NCBI GenBank assembly: GCA_965206145.1
Contig: CBDBIK010000008.1
Coordinates: forward strand, 25,271-89,270
DNA length: 64,000 bases
Reading direction: 5' to 3'
DNA from: CBDBIK01 sp965206145
Lineage (GTDB): Bacteria; Pseudomonadota; Alphaproteobacteria; TMED109
Part shown: positions 9,358-18,637 of the stretch, piece by piece
How the letters are laid out: the number at the start of each line of letters is the position of its first letter
Position numbering within the stretch: position 1 is the stretch's first letter
Notes under the pieces: model-generated
Database searches by the model: none
What the model was told of the DNA's origin: nothing
What the model saw: the letters and a program-made list of their open reading frames with translations, nothing else
Made by a program: the position numbers and the translations under genes

Positions 9358-10939
9358 CCCGGATATTTCATGAGTGAAGCGGTGATGGTCGGTTTTTCGG
9401 TAGCGCCATCCCTGTCGATGCATCATATGATGCAGTTGCCTGTTCTTTGGTCAATTCTTTCGTTGTTCGCAGATTTTGGGCGCAGCTCCCCCTACCCCCG
9501 TTGTTTATCAACATGCCGGGGCAGCACTGGGTTGGGTTTATGGGGAGTTGAGCCGATAGGCTGCCGTGCGGAACAACGCCTGATGGGGATAAGCACTGCT
9601 CATCAGTAGGCGGATGCGGCGCGTGTTGCGGATGATCACGGCACCGATTTTAAGCAGCGTCAGCCTGATCCTGTGAGGACTGGCTTTGGCCAGTTCGGTG
9701 CCCTGTAGTGCAAGGCGCCGCAATCCCTCAATCAACGTGTAAGCCAACCCTGACAGCAACTGCCGGCACTGGTTGGGCCACCAGCGGTGACAAGAGGTGC
9801 GATCCGCAAACAAATCCAACTGCTGATCCTTGATCCGGTTCTCCATGTCACCGCGGGCGCAGTACACCTTGTCGTAAAGGTATTGATCCCCCTGGGGTAA
9901 ATTGGTCACCACAAAACGGGGGTTGGCACCCTGGCTGCTGTGCTCCGCCTTGGCGATCACCCGCCGTGCCTTATCCCAGCTACGCGCCCCGTAGGCCATC
10001 GAGGTAAAGCGTCGTTGCTTCTTGCCGGTCTGGTAGTAAAGCGCCTCGGCCTCGGCCATCAATCCTGCGGCTTTGCGCCTGATACGCTTGTTCTGGGCCA
10101 ATCCGACGATGTAACCCACCCCGTGTCGGTCACACCAGCGCAGTAACCGCCAGCGGCAAAAACCACTATCACCCCGGAAAATGATTGCAGTGTTGGGCCA
10201 ACGCTGGCGCAATGACTTAACCAGCAAAGCGAGGATCGCCCAACTGTGCCGGGCCGGATCGATCTGACTCGAACGCAGATAACTCACCAGCAGGTGGCGT
10301 CCACAGAAGACATACAAGGGCAGGTAACAATAATGGTCGTAGTAACCATGGAAAAACTTGCCCTCCTGGTCACCATGCAAGGGCGTATCAGTGGCATCGA
10401 AGTCCAGAACCAATCGTCTCGGCGGTCTGTCGTGAGCAGCGACAAATTGAGCAAACAATACCTGGTGGATGGCCAGAGCGGATGCGCTGTCAGCGCGTTG
10501 TTCCAGTCGGCACAGCGTCGCCGGGCTGGCCAGAGGCTTGTCTCGCGAAGTGGCTGTTTGCAGCGCCAGATCCTGGCGTAGTTGGTCGTGATCGTTCAAG
10601 TCCTCATGGCCGAGGGCCAGGGCGTAGATACGCTGTTTGAGCAATTCATTCAGAGAATGCTCACAGCTGGCTTTGCGACGGGTGTCGCCCATAGCGCGGG
10701 CCACGGCTTTGGTCAGCCCCATTTTCTGATCAACCTGGGCGAGTAGCCCAATACCCCCATTGCTGGTGATGTCACCACCGCTGAAATCAGCTTCAACTTT
10801 GCGGCGTTTAACGGATGGAAACTGGAGAGAAGTCTGGTAACATTTCGTCACGGCGGAAGGCCTCGTTAATCTGGTTTTGGTACCCCTATTTTCAAGGCTT
10901 TTCCGCCGTTTTTCTATCCCCCTTCGTGAAATATTCGGG
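9358..10939 (-). mobile_element. IS1380-family insertion sequence, complete
   Basis: The ends are imperfect inverted repeats: CCCGGATATTTCATGA at the left and, read inward from the right, CCCGAATATTTCACGA. Both ends are flanked by the 4-bp direct repeat CTAG (9354-9357 and 10940-10943), a target-site duplication. The 1582-bp element holds one intact transposase on the minus strand, so it may still be active. It lies between the 5' side of the yceI-like gene and the 3' end of the CBS-domain gene. Confidence 0.9.
9538..10851 (-). CDS. IS1380-family DDE transposase
   Basis: Starting from the GTG at 10851 (VTKCYQTSLQFPSVKRRKVE) the product has 437 residues, the usual size. DDE residues can be placed at about D152 (DFDATDTPLHG), D228 (IFRGDSGFC) and E337 (GDMENRIKDQQLDL), with the family wording around them. 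The frame stays open further upstream to 11175, but that part lies partly outside the element and overlaps the CBS gene, so it is not credible coding. No frameshift is seen. Confidence 0.92.
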   Translation of the reverse strand: MTKCYQTSLQFPSVKRRKVEADFSGGDITSNGGIGLLAQVDQKMGLTKAVARAMGDTRRKASCEHSLNELLKQRIYALALGHEDLNDHDQLRQDLALQTATSRDKPLASPATLCRLEQRADSASALAIHQVLFAQFVAAHDRPPRRLVLDFDATDTPLHGDQEGKFFHGYYDHYCYLPLYVFCGRHLLVSYLRSSQIDPARHSWAILALLVKSLRQRWPNTAIIFRGDSGFCRWRLLRWCDRHGVGYIVGLAQNKRIRRKAAGLMAEAEALYYQTGKKQRRFTSMAYGARSWDKARRVIAKAEHSSQGANPRFVVTNLPQGDQYLYDKVYCARGDMENRIKDQQLDLFADRTSCHRWWPNQCRQLLSGLAYTLIEGLRRLALQGTELAKASPHRIRLTLLKIGAVIIRNTRRIRLLMSSAYPHQALFRTAAYRLNSP

Positions 10940-11018
10940 CTAGCCGGTTCCCGGTGGCGGGTCAACGGGAAACTTCTCCACGGGGGTCTTCTCCACGGGA
11001 AACTTCTCCAATGCCGAT

Positions 11019-11447
11019 CTAACCGGCGATGTAGTTTTCCAGCTGATCTATGGTGTACTGCTGCTCCTTGATGACCGCCTTGACCAGGTCGCCGATGGAG
11101 ATCATGCCCACCACGCAGTGCGCCTCCACCACCGGAAGGTGGCGGAAGTCGTTGTCGGTCATCAGCGTCATGCACTCCGCCACGCTGTTGGCGCGGGTGG
11201 TGGTGAGCGGGCTGCCGGTCATGATGTCGCTCACCCGGGTGGTGTCTGAGGAGCGGTTTTCAAGGATGACCTTGCGGGCGTAATCGCGCTCGCTGAGTAT
11301 GCCCGACAAGCGCTCGCCATCGATCACCAATACCGCGCCGACGCCTTTTTCCGCCATCAGACGGATGGCGTCGAGTACCGACTGGTCGGAGCGCACGCTC
11401 CAGATTTGGCCGTTGCCACCTTCCAGAATGTCGCCGACTGTGCTCAT
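11019..11447 (-). CDS. CBS-domain pair protein
   Basis: The 142-residue product consists almost wholly of two CBS motifs. The first covers about residues 12-65 (LMAEKGVGAVLVIDGERLSG, then LSERDYARKVIL) and the second about 73-130 (LMTDNDFRHLPVVE, then MISIGDLVKAVI). Such Bateman modules bind adenine nucleotides and regulate partners. The start at 11447 has a strong GGGAGG ribosome site 8 bp upstream. No partner gene is adjacent, so its target is unknown. Confidence 0.92.
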   Translation of the reverse strand: MSTVGDILEGGNGQIWSVRSDQSVLDAIRLMAEKGVGAVLVIDGERLSGILSERDYARKVILENRSSDTTRVSDIMTGSPLTTTRANSVAECMTLMTDNDFRHLPVVEAHCVVGMISIGDLVKAVIKEQQYTIDQLENYIAG

Positions 11448-11662
11448 GCTAGTGCCTCCCGGAAGCAACCCTGAACCAACATCATAGCAAACCCGGCGGA
11501 GGTTGGGTATAGCCTGCATAACCCGTTGGAGGCCACCGCCTGCCGAAAAGTCAGCGGCTGTGTCGCGGGTCGCTGGTTGCTGGTCATCGGGCGCCGGTCG
11601 CCGGTTTTTCAGCGGGGTTGCGCATTCGCGGGGATGACCGGTGATTGTTCGCGACCGGCGGG

Positions 11663-11668
11663 TATAAT
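11663..11668 (+). promoter_or_regulatory. Candidate -10 box for the gamma-glutamyltransferase gene
   Basis: A perfect TATAAT lies 39 bp upstream of the ATG at 11707. No good -35 hexamer is found at 16-18 bp; TTGTTC occurs too close, at 12 bp. The call is modest. Confidence 0.4.
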
Positions 11669-11706
11669 CTCAGGCCTGTTGCCCGTCCTTTCGACGCCAA
11701 TCCGCA

Positions 11707-13296
11707 ATGACTCCTCTGGATTTTTCCATGCCCTACCCCGGCGCGCGCAGGCCGGTGATGGCGCGCAATATCGTGGCCACATCCCAGCCGCTGGCGGTGC
11801 AGGCGGGGGTGGCGGCGTTGCGGGACGGCGGCAATGCGGTGGATGCGGCGCTGGCGGCGGCGGTTACCTTGACGGTGGTGGAGCCCACCAGTAACGGCAT
11901 CGGCTCGGATGCTTTTGGTATGGTGTGGGACGGCGGGACGTTGCACGGGCTGAACGCCTCGGGGCGAAGCCCGGCGTTGGTTTCGGCGGCGGACTTTGAG
12001 GGGCAGGATGAAATGCCGTTGCGGGGTTGGGATTCGGTGACCGTGCCCGGCTGCGTGAGCGCTTGGGTGGGGTTGTCGGAACGCTTCGGGAAGCTGCCGT
12101 TTGTGCGGCTGTTCGAGGCCGCCATCGGTTACGCGCGGGACGGCTTTGCGGTCTCGCCGATAACCGCCGAAGCGTGGTTTGATGCGCCGGCGGTTTTTCG
12201 CGACTTCCCCGACTTCGCACCGTTCCTGCCCGGCGGGCGCGCGCCGAAGGCCGGTGAGTGGTTCCGATTTCCGGAACAGGCGGAAACCTTAGAAGCGATC
12301 GCCAAAAGCAACGGCGAAGCGTTTTATCGCGGCGCACTGGCGAATAAAATCGCCGCCGCCGCCCGGGATGCCGGTGCGAAATTGTCGGCGGCTGATCTGG
12401 CCGAACATCGTTGCGACTGGGTAAGCCCCCTCACCCACCGCTACGGCGAAGTGACCGTGCACGAGCTTCCCCCCAACGGCCAGGGCCTTGCCGCGCAGAT
12501 TATGCTGGGCATCGTCGAGCAACATGGAATCGCGCGCTACGAAGTGGATTCCGCGGATTTTTTTCACCTGCAAATTGAAGCGATGAAACTCGCTTTCGCC
12601 GATGCGCATCGTTACATCGCCGACCCCGACCATCTGGAGTTTCCGGTGCAACAGCTCCTCGATCCGGGCTATCTGGCACAGCGTGCGGCGCGCATCGACA
12701 TGGCGCGCGCCGGCGACCCCGCTTACGGCGTCCCGGCCAAAGGCGGCACCGTCTATCTCACGACTGCCGACCAAAGCGGCATGATGGTGTCGTACATCCA
12801 GAGCAATTTCTGGGGATTCGGATCCGGAATCGTCATTCCCGGCACCGGCATCAGTTTGCAAAACCGCGCCGCCGGCTTCAACCTGAAGCCGGGCCACCCC
12901 AACCGCATCGAGGGCGGCAAGCGGCCCTTCCATACCATCCTCCCCGGATTTTTGACCCGTGGCGGCGGGCCGCTATTGAGCTTCGGCGTGATGGGCGGGC
13001 CGATGCAGCCCCAGGGACACGCGCAGATGGTGATTCGGATTTGCGATTACCGCCAGAATCCCCAAAGCGCTTCGGATGCGCCGAGGTGGCAGGTGGTGGA
13101 AAACAACCGCGTCGCGCTGGAACCCGGCGTGGATGAAGGGGTCAGGACTGAGCTGGTTGGACGCGGGCATCGGCTGCATGAGGATCAGGAGAGCGGCATT
13201 TTTTCCATGGGCGGCGCGCAGTTGATTTATGCCACCGCCGACGGCTATATCGCCGGTTCCGACCACCGCAAGGATGGAATGGCGGCGGGGTTTTGA
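11707..13296 (+). CDS. Gamma-glutamyltransferase family protein
   Basis: The 529-residue product is an N-terminal nucleophile hydrolase. The large-subunit block GGNAVDAALAAAVTLTVVEP (near 41-60) and the processing site GGTVYLTTAD are present; the Thr at about 348 would be the autocleavage and catalytic residue. Later blocks FGVMGGPMQPQGHAQ and the C-terminal GAQLIY also fit. There is no obvious signal peptide, and the wording resembles the YwrD-type branch more than secreted Ggt. It would hydrolyse gamma-glutamyl compounds such as glutathione; the exact substrate is not known. Confidence 0.92.
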   Translation: MTPLDFSMPYPGARRPVMARNIVATSQPLAVQAGVAALRDGGNAVDAALAAAVTLTVVEPTSNGIGSDAFGMVWDGGTLHGLNASGRSPALVSAADFEGQDEMPLRGWDSVTVPGCVSAWVGLSERFGKLPFVRLFEAAIGYARDGFAVSPITAEAWFDAPAVFRDFPDFAPFLPGGRAPKAGEWFRFPEQAETLEAIAKSNGEAFYRGALANKIAAAARDAGAKLSAADLAEHRCDWVSPLTHRYGEVTVHELPPNGQGLAAQIMLGIVEQHGIARYEVDSADFFHLQIEAMKLAFADAHRYIADPDHLEFPVQQLLDPGYLAQRAARIDMARAGDPAYGVPAKGGTVYLTTADQSGMMVSYIQSNFWGFGSGIVIPGTGISLQNRAAGFNLKPGHPNRIEGGKRPFHTILPGFLTRGGGPLLSFGVMGGPMQPQGHAQMVIRICDYRQNPQSASDAPRWQVVENNRVALEPGVDEGVRTELVGRGHRLHEDQESGIFSMGGAQLIYATADGYIAGSDHRKDGMAAGF

Positions 13297-13310
13297 TACG
13301 TATCCCAGCA

Positions 13311-13346
13311 CCTCGTCATCCTCGTCATCCTCGTCATCCTCGTCAT
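13311..13346. repeat. 9-bp tandem repeat, four exact units
   Basis: CCTCGTCAT is repeated four times without error in the gap between the gamma-glutamyltransferase gene and mtgA. Slippage during replication is the likely origin. No function is evident. Confidence 0.9.
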
Positions 13347-13439
13347 TCCCGCATCCCCGCCAATACCGGAATCCGCTCACAGCATGGCCCGGCGAAGGCG
13401 GCCTCCCTAAAGGCCAGGTGCCAATAAGCCAATAAGCCG

Positions 13440-14162
13440 ATGAACAAACGGGCCCAGCAAAACCATCGGCAAAAACCCGCCGCCCGGCTGTTGCGTGGGA
13501 TGCTGTGGGCGCTGGCGGCGATGGCGGTCGTCGGCCTGGTTGCGGCGGGCAGTGTGCGCTGGATTGACCCGCCGACTTCTTCCATCCTCCTTCAGCAAAA
13601 CCTTTTCAGCGGCAAAGCGTACTCCGAGTGGGCTTCCTTTGAGTGGCGACCGCTGGAGCAAATCTCGGCGCAGATGGCGCTCGCCGTCATCGCCGCCGAG
13701 GATCAGCGGTTTTTGCAGCACCACGGGCTGGACTTCATTGAGTTGTCCAAAATCCTGCGGGAAATCGCGAACCGCCCACGGGGTGCGAGCACCATCACCC
13801 AGCAGGTGGCGAAAAATCTGTTTTTGTGGGGCGGGCGAAGTTATGCGCGCAAATTTCTCGAAGCGGGGCTGGCGCTGTATATTGATCGGGTGTGGGGTAA
13901 GCGGCGGGTGCTCGAGGTGTATTTGAACATCGTCCAGTTTGGCCCGGATACCTACGGCGTGGAAAAAGCCGGTCGGCACTTCTTCGACAAGCGCGCCGCC
14001 GCCCTCAACCGCTACGAAGCCGCACGGCTGGCGGCGGTTCTGCCCAATCCCAACCGCCGCTCGGCCAACCCCGCCGGCGCCGCCGTGGTCAAACGTCAGC
14101 GCTGGATACTGCGGCAGATGCAGGCCCTCGGTGGCCAATCCCTGCTCGACGGCCTGCGCTGA
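13440..14162 (+). CDS. mtgA: Monofunctional biosynthetic peptidoglycan transglycosylase
   Basis: The 240-residue GT51 enzyme polymerises lipid II glycan strands at the inner membrane. A single membrane anchor lies at about residues 17-36. The catalytic glutamate lies in AVIAAEDQRFLQHHGLDF (near residue 83-100), and the second GT51 motif RGASTITQQVAKNLFLW follows. There is no transpeptidase domain, so it is MtgA rather than a class A PBP. It is convergent with greB, 8 bp away. Confidence 0.95.
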   Translation: MNKRAQQNHRQKPAARLLRGMLWALAAMAVVGLVAAGSVRWIDPPTSSILLQQNLFSGKAYSEWASFEWRPLEQISAQMALAVIAAEDQRFLQHHGLDFIELSKILREIANRPRGASTITQQVAKNLFLWGGRSYARKFLEAGLALYIDRVWGKRRVLEVYLNIVQFGPDTYGVEKAGRHFFDKRAAALNRYEAARLAAVLPNPNRRSANPAGAAVVKRQRWILRQMQALGGQSLLDGLR

Positions 14163-14170
14163 GTCGGGGT

Positions 14171-14668
<498 letters not shown>

Positions 14669-14766
14669 GGGGGGGTGTCGCTTGTAACGCGGACGCTTGT
14701 GGCCGGACAAATAGTGCACGGAGTACGGACAGGCGAAGTGAAGCGAAGCGATGTGAAGCGAAGCGA

Positions 14767-14795
14767 TTGTTCGGCCTCAGGGGTTGTGGTATAGT
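14767..14795 (+). promoter_or_regulatory. Candidate sigma70-type promoter upstream of the TAXI gene
   Basis: TTGTTC (14767-14772) and TATAGT (14790-14795) are separated by 17 bp and point at the TAXI binding-protein gene 208 bp downstream. The long untranslated stretch from here to 15003 contains a short duplicated motif (CGATCCCTTCCAAAA / CGATCCTTTCCAAA) but no other gene that I can support. Confidence 0.5.
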
Positions 14796-15003
14796 TTCGA
14801 AACTAACATCAAACGGCGCTGGCGGAAATACCCATCGGCGCGCGCGTGGAACTTTTTCATCCCTTACGGTGTCGGATTCGCTGTTCCCGGCATGATTTAT
14901 CACGGTCGGAAACCCCTTCACGATCCCTTCCAAAACGATCCTTTCCAAACCCGAACCACCAAACTCGAACCACCTGACGGAGCCCTCGGAGGCACACTTA
15001 CTC

Positions 15004-15987
15004 ATGAAAAAAACCTTTACCACTTCATTATTTGCCGCTGGGCTGGCGTTCGGCGGCATGCTCGCCACGCCTGCGGGCGCCGCGGAGCAGACCTTTGTCT
15101 CCATCGGCACCGGCGGCGTGACCGGCGTCTACTATCCGACCGGCGGCGCCATTTGCCGGCTGGTCAACAAAAACCGCAAGGAACACGGCATCCGTTGCTC
15201 GGTGGAATCCACCGGCGGGTCGGTGTACAACATCAACACCATCCGCGGCGGTGAACTCGACATGGGGGTCGCGCAATCCGATTGGCAGTACCACGCCTAC
15301 AACGGCACCGGCAAAGAGGCGTTCATCTCCGCCGGCCCGTTCACGGAATTGCGCGCGGTGTTCTCGGTTCACCCCGAACCCATCAGCATCGTCGCGCGCT
15401 CCGATTCCGGCATCCAACACATTGACGATCTGGTGGGCAAACGGGTCAACATCGGCAACCCCGGCTCTGGCACCGAGGCGACCTGGAACGTGATGTGGAA
15501 AGCCCTCGGCCACAGCAACAGCGACCTCAAACTGGCCTCGCAGATGAAATCCGCGGAAACCCCGGGCGCGTTGTGCGACAACAAAATAGACGCGTTCTTC
15601 TGGCTGGTGGGCAACCCGGCGGCCTTGAACAAGGAAGCCACCACGACCTGCGACGCGAATTTTGTCGAAGTCAGCGGCGCGGCGGTGGATAAGCTGGTGG
15701 CGGATAATTCCTTCTACCGCTACGCCACCATCCCCGGCGGTATGTATCGCGGCAATCCCGATGACATCGCCACCTTCGGCGTGGGTGCGACCTTCGTGAC
15801 CTCGACCGCGGTCCCGGAAGCGGTCATCTACGAAACCGTCAAGGCGGTGTTCGACAATTTCGATGACTTCAAGAAACTCCACCCGGCGTTCGCCAATCTG
15901 AAGGAAAGCGAGATGATCAAAGACGCGCTGTCCGCACCGCTGCACGCCGGCGCGGCCAAATACTATAAAGAACGCGGCTGGCTGTAA
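15004..15987 (+). CDS. TAXI-family TRAP transporter solute-binding protein
   Basis: The 327-residue secreted protein starts MKKTFTTSLFAAGLAFGG, with signal cleavage probable after the TPAGA of residues 22-26. The mature part begins TFVSIGTGGVTGVYYPTGG, the TAXI signature. The middle reads VGKRVNIGNPGSGTEATW, a typical ligand-lobe block. These proteins deliver ligands such as glutamate or organic acids to fused TRAP permeases; the substrate here is unknown. A fused TRAP permease gene is found at 26.2 kb, separated by about 10 kb of other genes. The 3' part of this gene is duplicated at 17401. Confidence 0.95.
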   Translation: MKKTFTTSLFAAGLAFGGMLATPAGAAEQTFVSIGTGGVTGVYYPTGGAICRLVNKNRKEHGIRCSVESTGGSVYNINTIRGGELDMGVAQSDWQYHAYNGTGKEAFISAGPFTELRAVFSVHPEPISIVARSDSGIQHIDDLVGKRVNIGNPGSGTEATWNVMWKALGHSNSDLKLASQMKSAETPGALCDNKIDAFFWLVGNPAALNKEATTTCDANFVEVSGAAVDKLVADNSFYRYATIPGGMYRGNPDDIATFGVGATFVTSTAVPEAVIYETVKAVFDNFDDFKKLHPAFANLKESEMIKDALSAPLHAGAAKYYKERGWL

Positions 15988-16040
15988 CCCACCGCGAAAC
16001 GGGGGGCTTCGGCCCCCCTTTTTCGTGGTGCGGCCTTGCT
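15666..16040 (+). repeat. Long direct repeat, copy 1 (3' part of TAXI gene plus terminator)
   Basis: This stretch recurs at 17401-17775, 1735 bp downstream, with only a few base differences across the coding part (for example at 15783/17518). It includes the last 107 codons, the stop and the terminator hairpin. The match fades after about 16040. Confidence 0.92.
16001..16023 (+). terminator. Intrinsic terminator of the TAXI gene
   Basis: A GC-only stem GGGGGGC/GCCCCCC with the loop TTCG is followed by five T residues, 14 bp after the stop codon. It is a strong Rho-independent terminator. Confidence 0.95.
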
Positions 16041-16238
16041 ATGTGGGTTCGTGGGAGACCGCTGACCGCCCGACTTGCTCTGCCACGCCGAATTGCTGGC
16101 CGAACACCGCTCAAAATTCGTCGCTCTCCTGAAAACATCCCCCATGTTCGACCGCATGGCCCGCCAAATCAGTCAACCAAAAGGCAAAGGAAAAGGTGCG
16201 GAAAATCGATGGAACACGCGCAAATACGGTACCATGCC

Positions 16239-17099
16239 CTACAACCCGTTCAGGAGTTCATGCTTTTTCTTTTCATAATCCGCTTTGGTTATCACGCCGT
16301 CTTCCACCATTTTCTTTAACTGGTTAATTTTGCTGGTCACTTCCTCATAACCACGATTGTTAGTTTGACTGGTCGCTTGGTGCGGTTGCCCAGCAAATCC
16401 TGCATCCACCTTGTCATCCCATGCGGTAGCCCAGTCTTTCAGGGTTTGAATGTATTCCACTTTCTTTTTATCCGTGTGGTATCTATCTTTGTGCCAATCG
16501 CTGGTGCTCCAAGCGGCATAAACCGGCGGGGAAAATCCTTCCAGTTCAGGGTTGAATCCATAAGTAACTTGTACGAACTTGTTTCTGTTCGCTTTCCGAT
16601 AAATCACAACCAGTGCATTGATAGGAATTTTAACATCATTGGCTTTGTAGTATTTTAAGGCATTCTTCCAGTAGTCCCATGAGTTCTCCTCTAACGTCAT
16701 TCGCCAGTGGTTAATGCCCCAGCAATCTTGTTTCCCGCCGTCCTGGTTTGCGCGCGAGACGATGTGTATAACGTCATCCCTAGTGCAGAAATTATTGGCG
16801 GTATATCCCCAATTGTGGTTGGCGTTTGGGGAAGACACTTCGATAAACTTGGATACTTGGTTTTTGCTCGTTTGGGTAAGCACTGCATTATTCAGAAGCG
16901 TATTAATGTCGTTGCTTTTTTGTTGATAACCGATCAATTTCCACTCGCCTTCGGGCAAGGGAATATTGGTGTTGTAAGTTCCGATTACAAACGATCCCTG
17001 AAAGATGTCTCCCACTCGATGCTTGGGCGCCGAGTAGTTTGCGATGGATGAGCAAGCGCCGACGATTGTTGCTATAAACAAAATGGATAAGAGACGCAT
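16239..17099 (-). CDS. Lipoprotein with C-terminal SHOCT domain
   Basis: The 286-residue product starts MRLLSILFIATIVGACSS, a lipoprotein signal with the lipid-anchored Cys at residue 16. The middle (about 30-235) is not recognised; it is rich in Trp, Tyr and Asn and probably folds in the periplasm. The last 30 residues, including INQLKKMVEDGVITKADYEK, match the SHOCT short-domain pattern, a helical oligomerisation module. The gene is AT-richer than its flanks and sits between two copies of the TAXI gene 3' end, which suggests transfer. Function unknown. Confidence 0.75.
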   Translation of the reverse strand: MRLLSILFIATIVGACSSIANYSAPKHRVGDIFQGSFVIGTYNTNIPLPEGEWKLIGYQQKSNDINTLLNNAVLTQTSKNQVSKFIEVSSPNANHNWGYTANNFCTRDDVIHIVSRANQDGGKQDCWGINHWRMTLEENSWDYWKNALKYYKANDVKIPINALVVIYRKANRNKFVQVTYGFNPELEGFSPPVYAAWSTSDWHKDRYHTDKKKVEYIQTLKDWATAWDDKVDAGFAGQPHQATSQTNNRGYEEVTSKINQLKKMVEDGVITKADYEKKKHELLNGL

Positions 17100-17400
17100 G
17101 ATTTGGTTCTCCGCGGAAAGTTAAGTTAAATCCCCCAGCAGTAGAACCGAAAATAAGAAGGGCTATTATCGGCAATAGCGCCAGGACGTTGCCTTAACAA
17201 ACACGAGAAGAACTCCCCGCTTATTTCCGAGGAATAGCCTGGCCGGGCTATCCGTTTGAGACGGTATTTTATTCACGGGAGACCCGGCATTGCGGATCGC
17301 GCTTGTTAAGGCAGGCGGAATACTAAATAATCAAATCGGATTTGTCAATTTTCTTACTTTATTTTTGCTAAAGAACATCTCGTTGTACATTCACCGCTTC
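17100..17400. other. Gap with a widely spaced inverted repeat
   Basis: No gene is supported here. GCCTTAACAA (17191-17200) and TTGTTAAGGC (17303-17312) form a perfect 10-bp inverted repeat. Smaller pairings lie inside, such as ATAGCC/GGCTAT near 17236. The ends do not obey the attC core consensus (RYYYAAC/GTTRRRY) exactly, so I do not call it a recombination site. The sequence becomes AT-rich just before the second TAXI repeat copy begins at 17401. Confidence 0.5.
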
Positions 17401-17722
17401 CGAAGTCAGCGGCGCGGCGGTGGATAAGCTGGTGGCGGATAATTCCTTCTACCGCTACGCCACCATCCCCGGCGGTATGTATCGCGGCAATCCCGATGAC
17501 ATCGCCACCTTCGGCGTAGGTGCGACCTTCGTGACCTCGACCGCGGTCCCGGAAGCGGTCATCTACGAAACCGTCAAGGCGGTGTTCGACAATTTCGATG
17601 ACTTCAAGAAACTCCACCCGGCGTTCGCCAATCTGAAGGAAAGCGAGATGATCAAAGACGCGCTGTCCGCACCGCTGCACGCCGGCGCGGCGAAATACTA
17701 TAAAGAACGCGGCTGGCTGTAA
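17401..17722 (+). pseudogene. Truncated duplicate of the TAXI binding-protein gene (C-terminal third)
   Basis: The 100-residue open frame that can start at 17420 equals the C-terminus of the TAXI protein at 15004, with the same stop and terminator. There is no signal peptide or N-terminal lobe, so the product could not work as a binding protein. It ends 120 bp before the convergent peptide ABC operon. It is a relic of a duplication or of an insertion that carried a copy of its target's 3' end. Confidence 0.9.
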
Positions 17723-17735
17723 CCCACCGCGAAAC

Positions 17736-17758
17736 GGGGGGCTTCGGCCCCCCTTTTT
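17736..17758 (+). terminator. Intrinsic terminator (duplicate copy)
   Basis: The hairpin GGGGGGC-TTCG-GCCCCCC plus T-run is identical to the one at 16001. It now lies between the TAXI fragment and the 3' end of the oppositely oriented peptide ABC operon. Confidence 0.93.
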
Positions 17759-17842
17759 CGTGGTGCGGCCCTGCTTTGTGGGTTTGTGGGTTTGTGGCTA
17801 TGTGGGCGACCGTCCTGTTCCCGCCCCCCATCGCCGGAAACT

Positions 17843-18637
17843 TCAGGCGAAGTCCTCGAACCCATCGATGGTTTTCCGGTCATAGCCGCGGCTTGCCTGT
17901 AGCAGTTGTTGGGTATACGCATGGCACGGCTGTCGTTCGTGCAGCTGATCCACGTTCAGTTTTTCCACGATGCGGCCCTTCTGCATGACCGCCAGTTGAT
18001 CACACAGATGGCCAATTACGGCCAGGTCATGGCTTACCAGCAGATAGGTAAGATCGCGCTCCCGGCGCAGTCTGGCGAGCAGGTTGAGCACTTCGGCCTG
18101 CACCGATACATCCAGCGCGGAGGTGGGTTCATCCAGCAAAACCACTTCCGGCTCCATCGCCAGAACCCGCGCCACGGCCACCCGTTGACGCTGCCCGCCG
18201 GACAGTTGGTGGGGGTAACGGAAGCGGAAGGTGAGATCCAGGCCGACTTCTTTCAGGGCCTGGGCGGTGCGTGATTTGATGCTGTCGAAGCGATGAATGT
18301 GTAACGGTTCGGCGACAATTTTGTCGATGGTGTGGCGCGGATGCAGGGAGCCGTAGGGATCCTGAAACACCATCTGCACGCGGCGCCGGAAGGCAAGATT
18401 GCGGCTTCCGGTCAACGCCGTACCGGCCAACCGCAGCGTGCCATCCCAGCCTTTCAGCAATCCGCAAATCGCCCTGAGCACGGTGGATTTTCCGGACCCG
18501 GACTCACCCACCAAACCAAAACAGGTGCCCTTCGGAACCGCGAACGAAACGTCCCGCAGCGCGTGGTTGCGATGCTGGCCGTGGCCGAAGTACACGTTGA
18601 GTCGCTGAACGTCGAGCATCTGAAATTCTGAAACCAC
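17843..18637 (-). CDS. Peptide ABC transporter ATP-binding protein (DppF/OppF type)
   Basis: The 264-residue ATPase has Walker A GESGSGKST (near 43-51), signature LSGGQRQRVAVARVL, and Walker B VVLLDEPTSALD with the H-loop SHDLAVIGHL. It lacks most of the C-terminal oligopeptide extension typical of OppD. It is the last gene of the five-gene operon running from the binding protein. The GTG at 18637 overlaps the previous stop by one base; the ATG at 18619 (MLDVQRLN) is an equally good start. Confidence 0.94.
   Translation of the reverse strand: MVSEFQMLDVQRLNVYFGHGQHRNHALRDVSFAVPKGTCFGLVGESGSGKSTVLRAICGLLKGWDGTLRLAGTALTGSRNLAFRRRVQMVFQDPYGSLHPRHTIDKIVAEPLHIHRFDSIKSRTAQALKEVGLDLTFRFRYPHQLSGGQRQRVAVARVLAMEPEVVLLDEPTSALDVSVQAEVLNLLARLRRERDLTYLLVSHDLAVIGHLCDQLAVMQKGRIVEKLNVDQLHERQPCHAYTQQLLQASRGYDRKTIDGFEDFA

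Larger units (their letters stand above)
17401..17775 (+). repeat. Long direct repeat, copy 2
   Basis: This is the second copy of 15666-16040. The left boundary is sharp at CGAAGTC (17401). The sequence before it is unrelated to the TAXI gene. Confidence 0.92.

Noticed and set aside
10852..11175. N-terminal extension of the IS1380 transposase
   Set aside because: It runs out of the element past 10939 into the CBS gene, is low-complexity, and exceeds the family length; the GTG at 10851 fits.
17191..17312. attC site near the lipoprotein gene
   Set aside because: The cores CCTTAAC and GTTAAGG do not fit RYYYAAC/GTTRRRY, and the neighbouring gene runs in the wrong direction for a cassette ending there.
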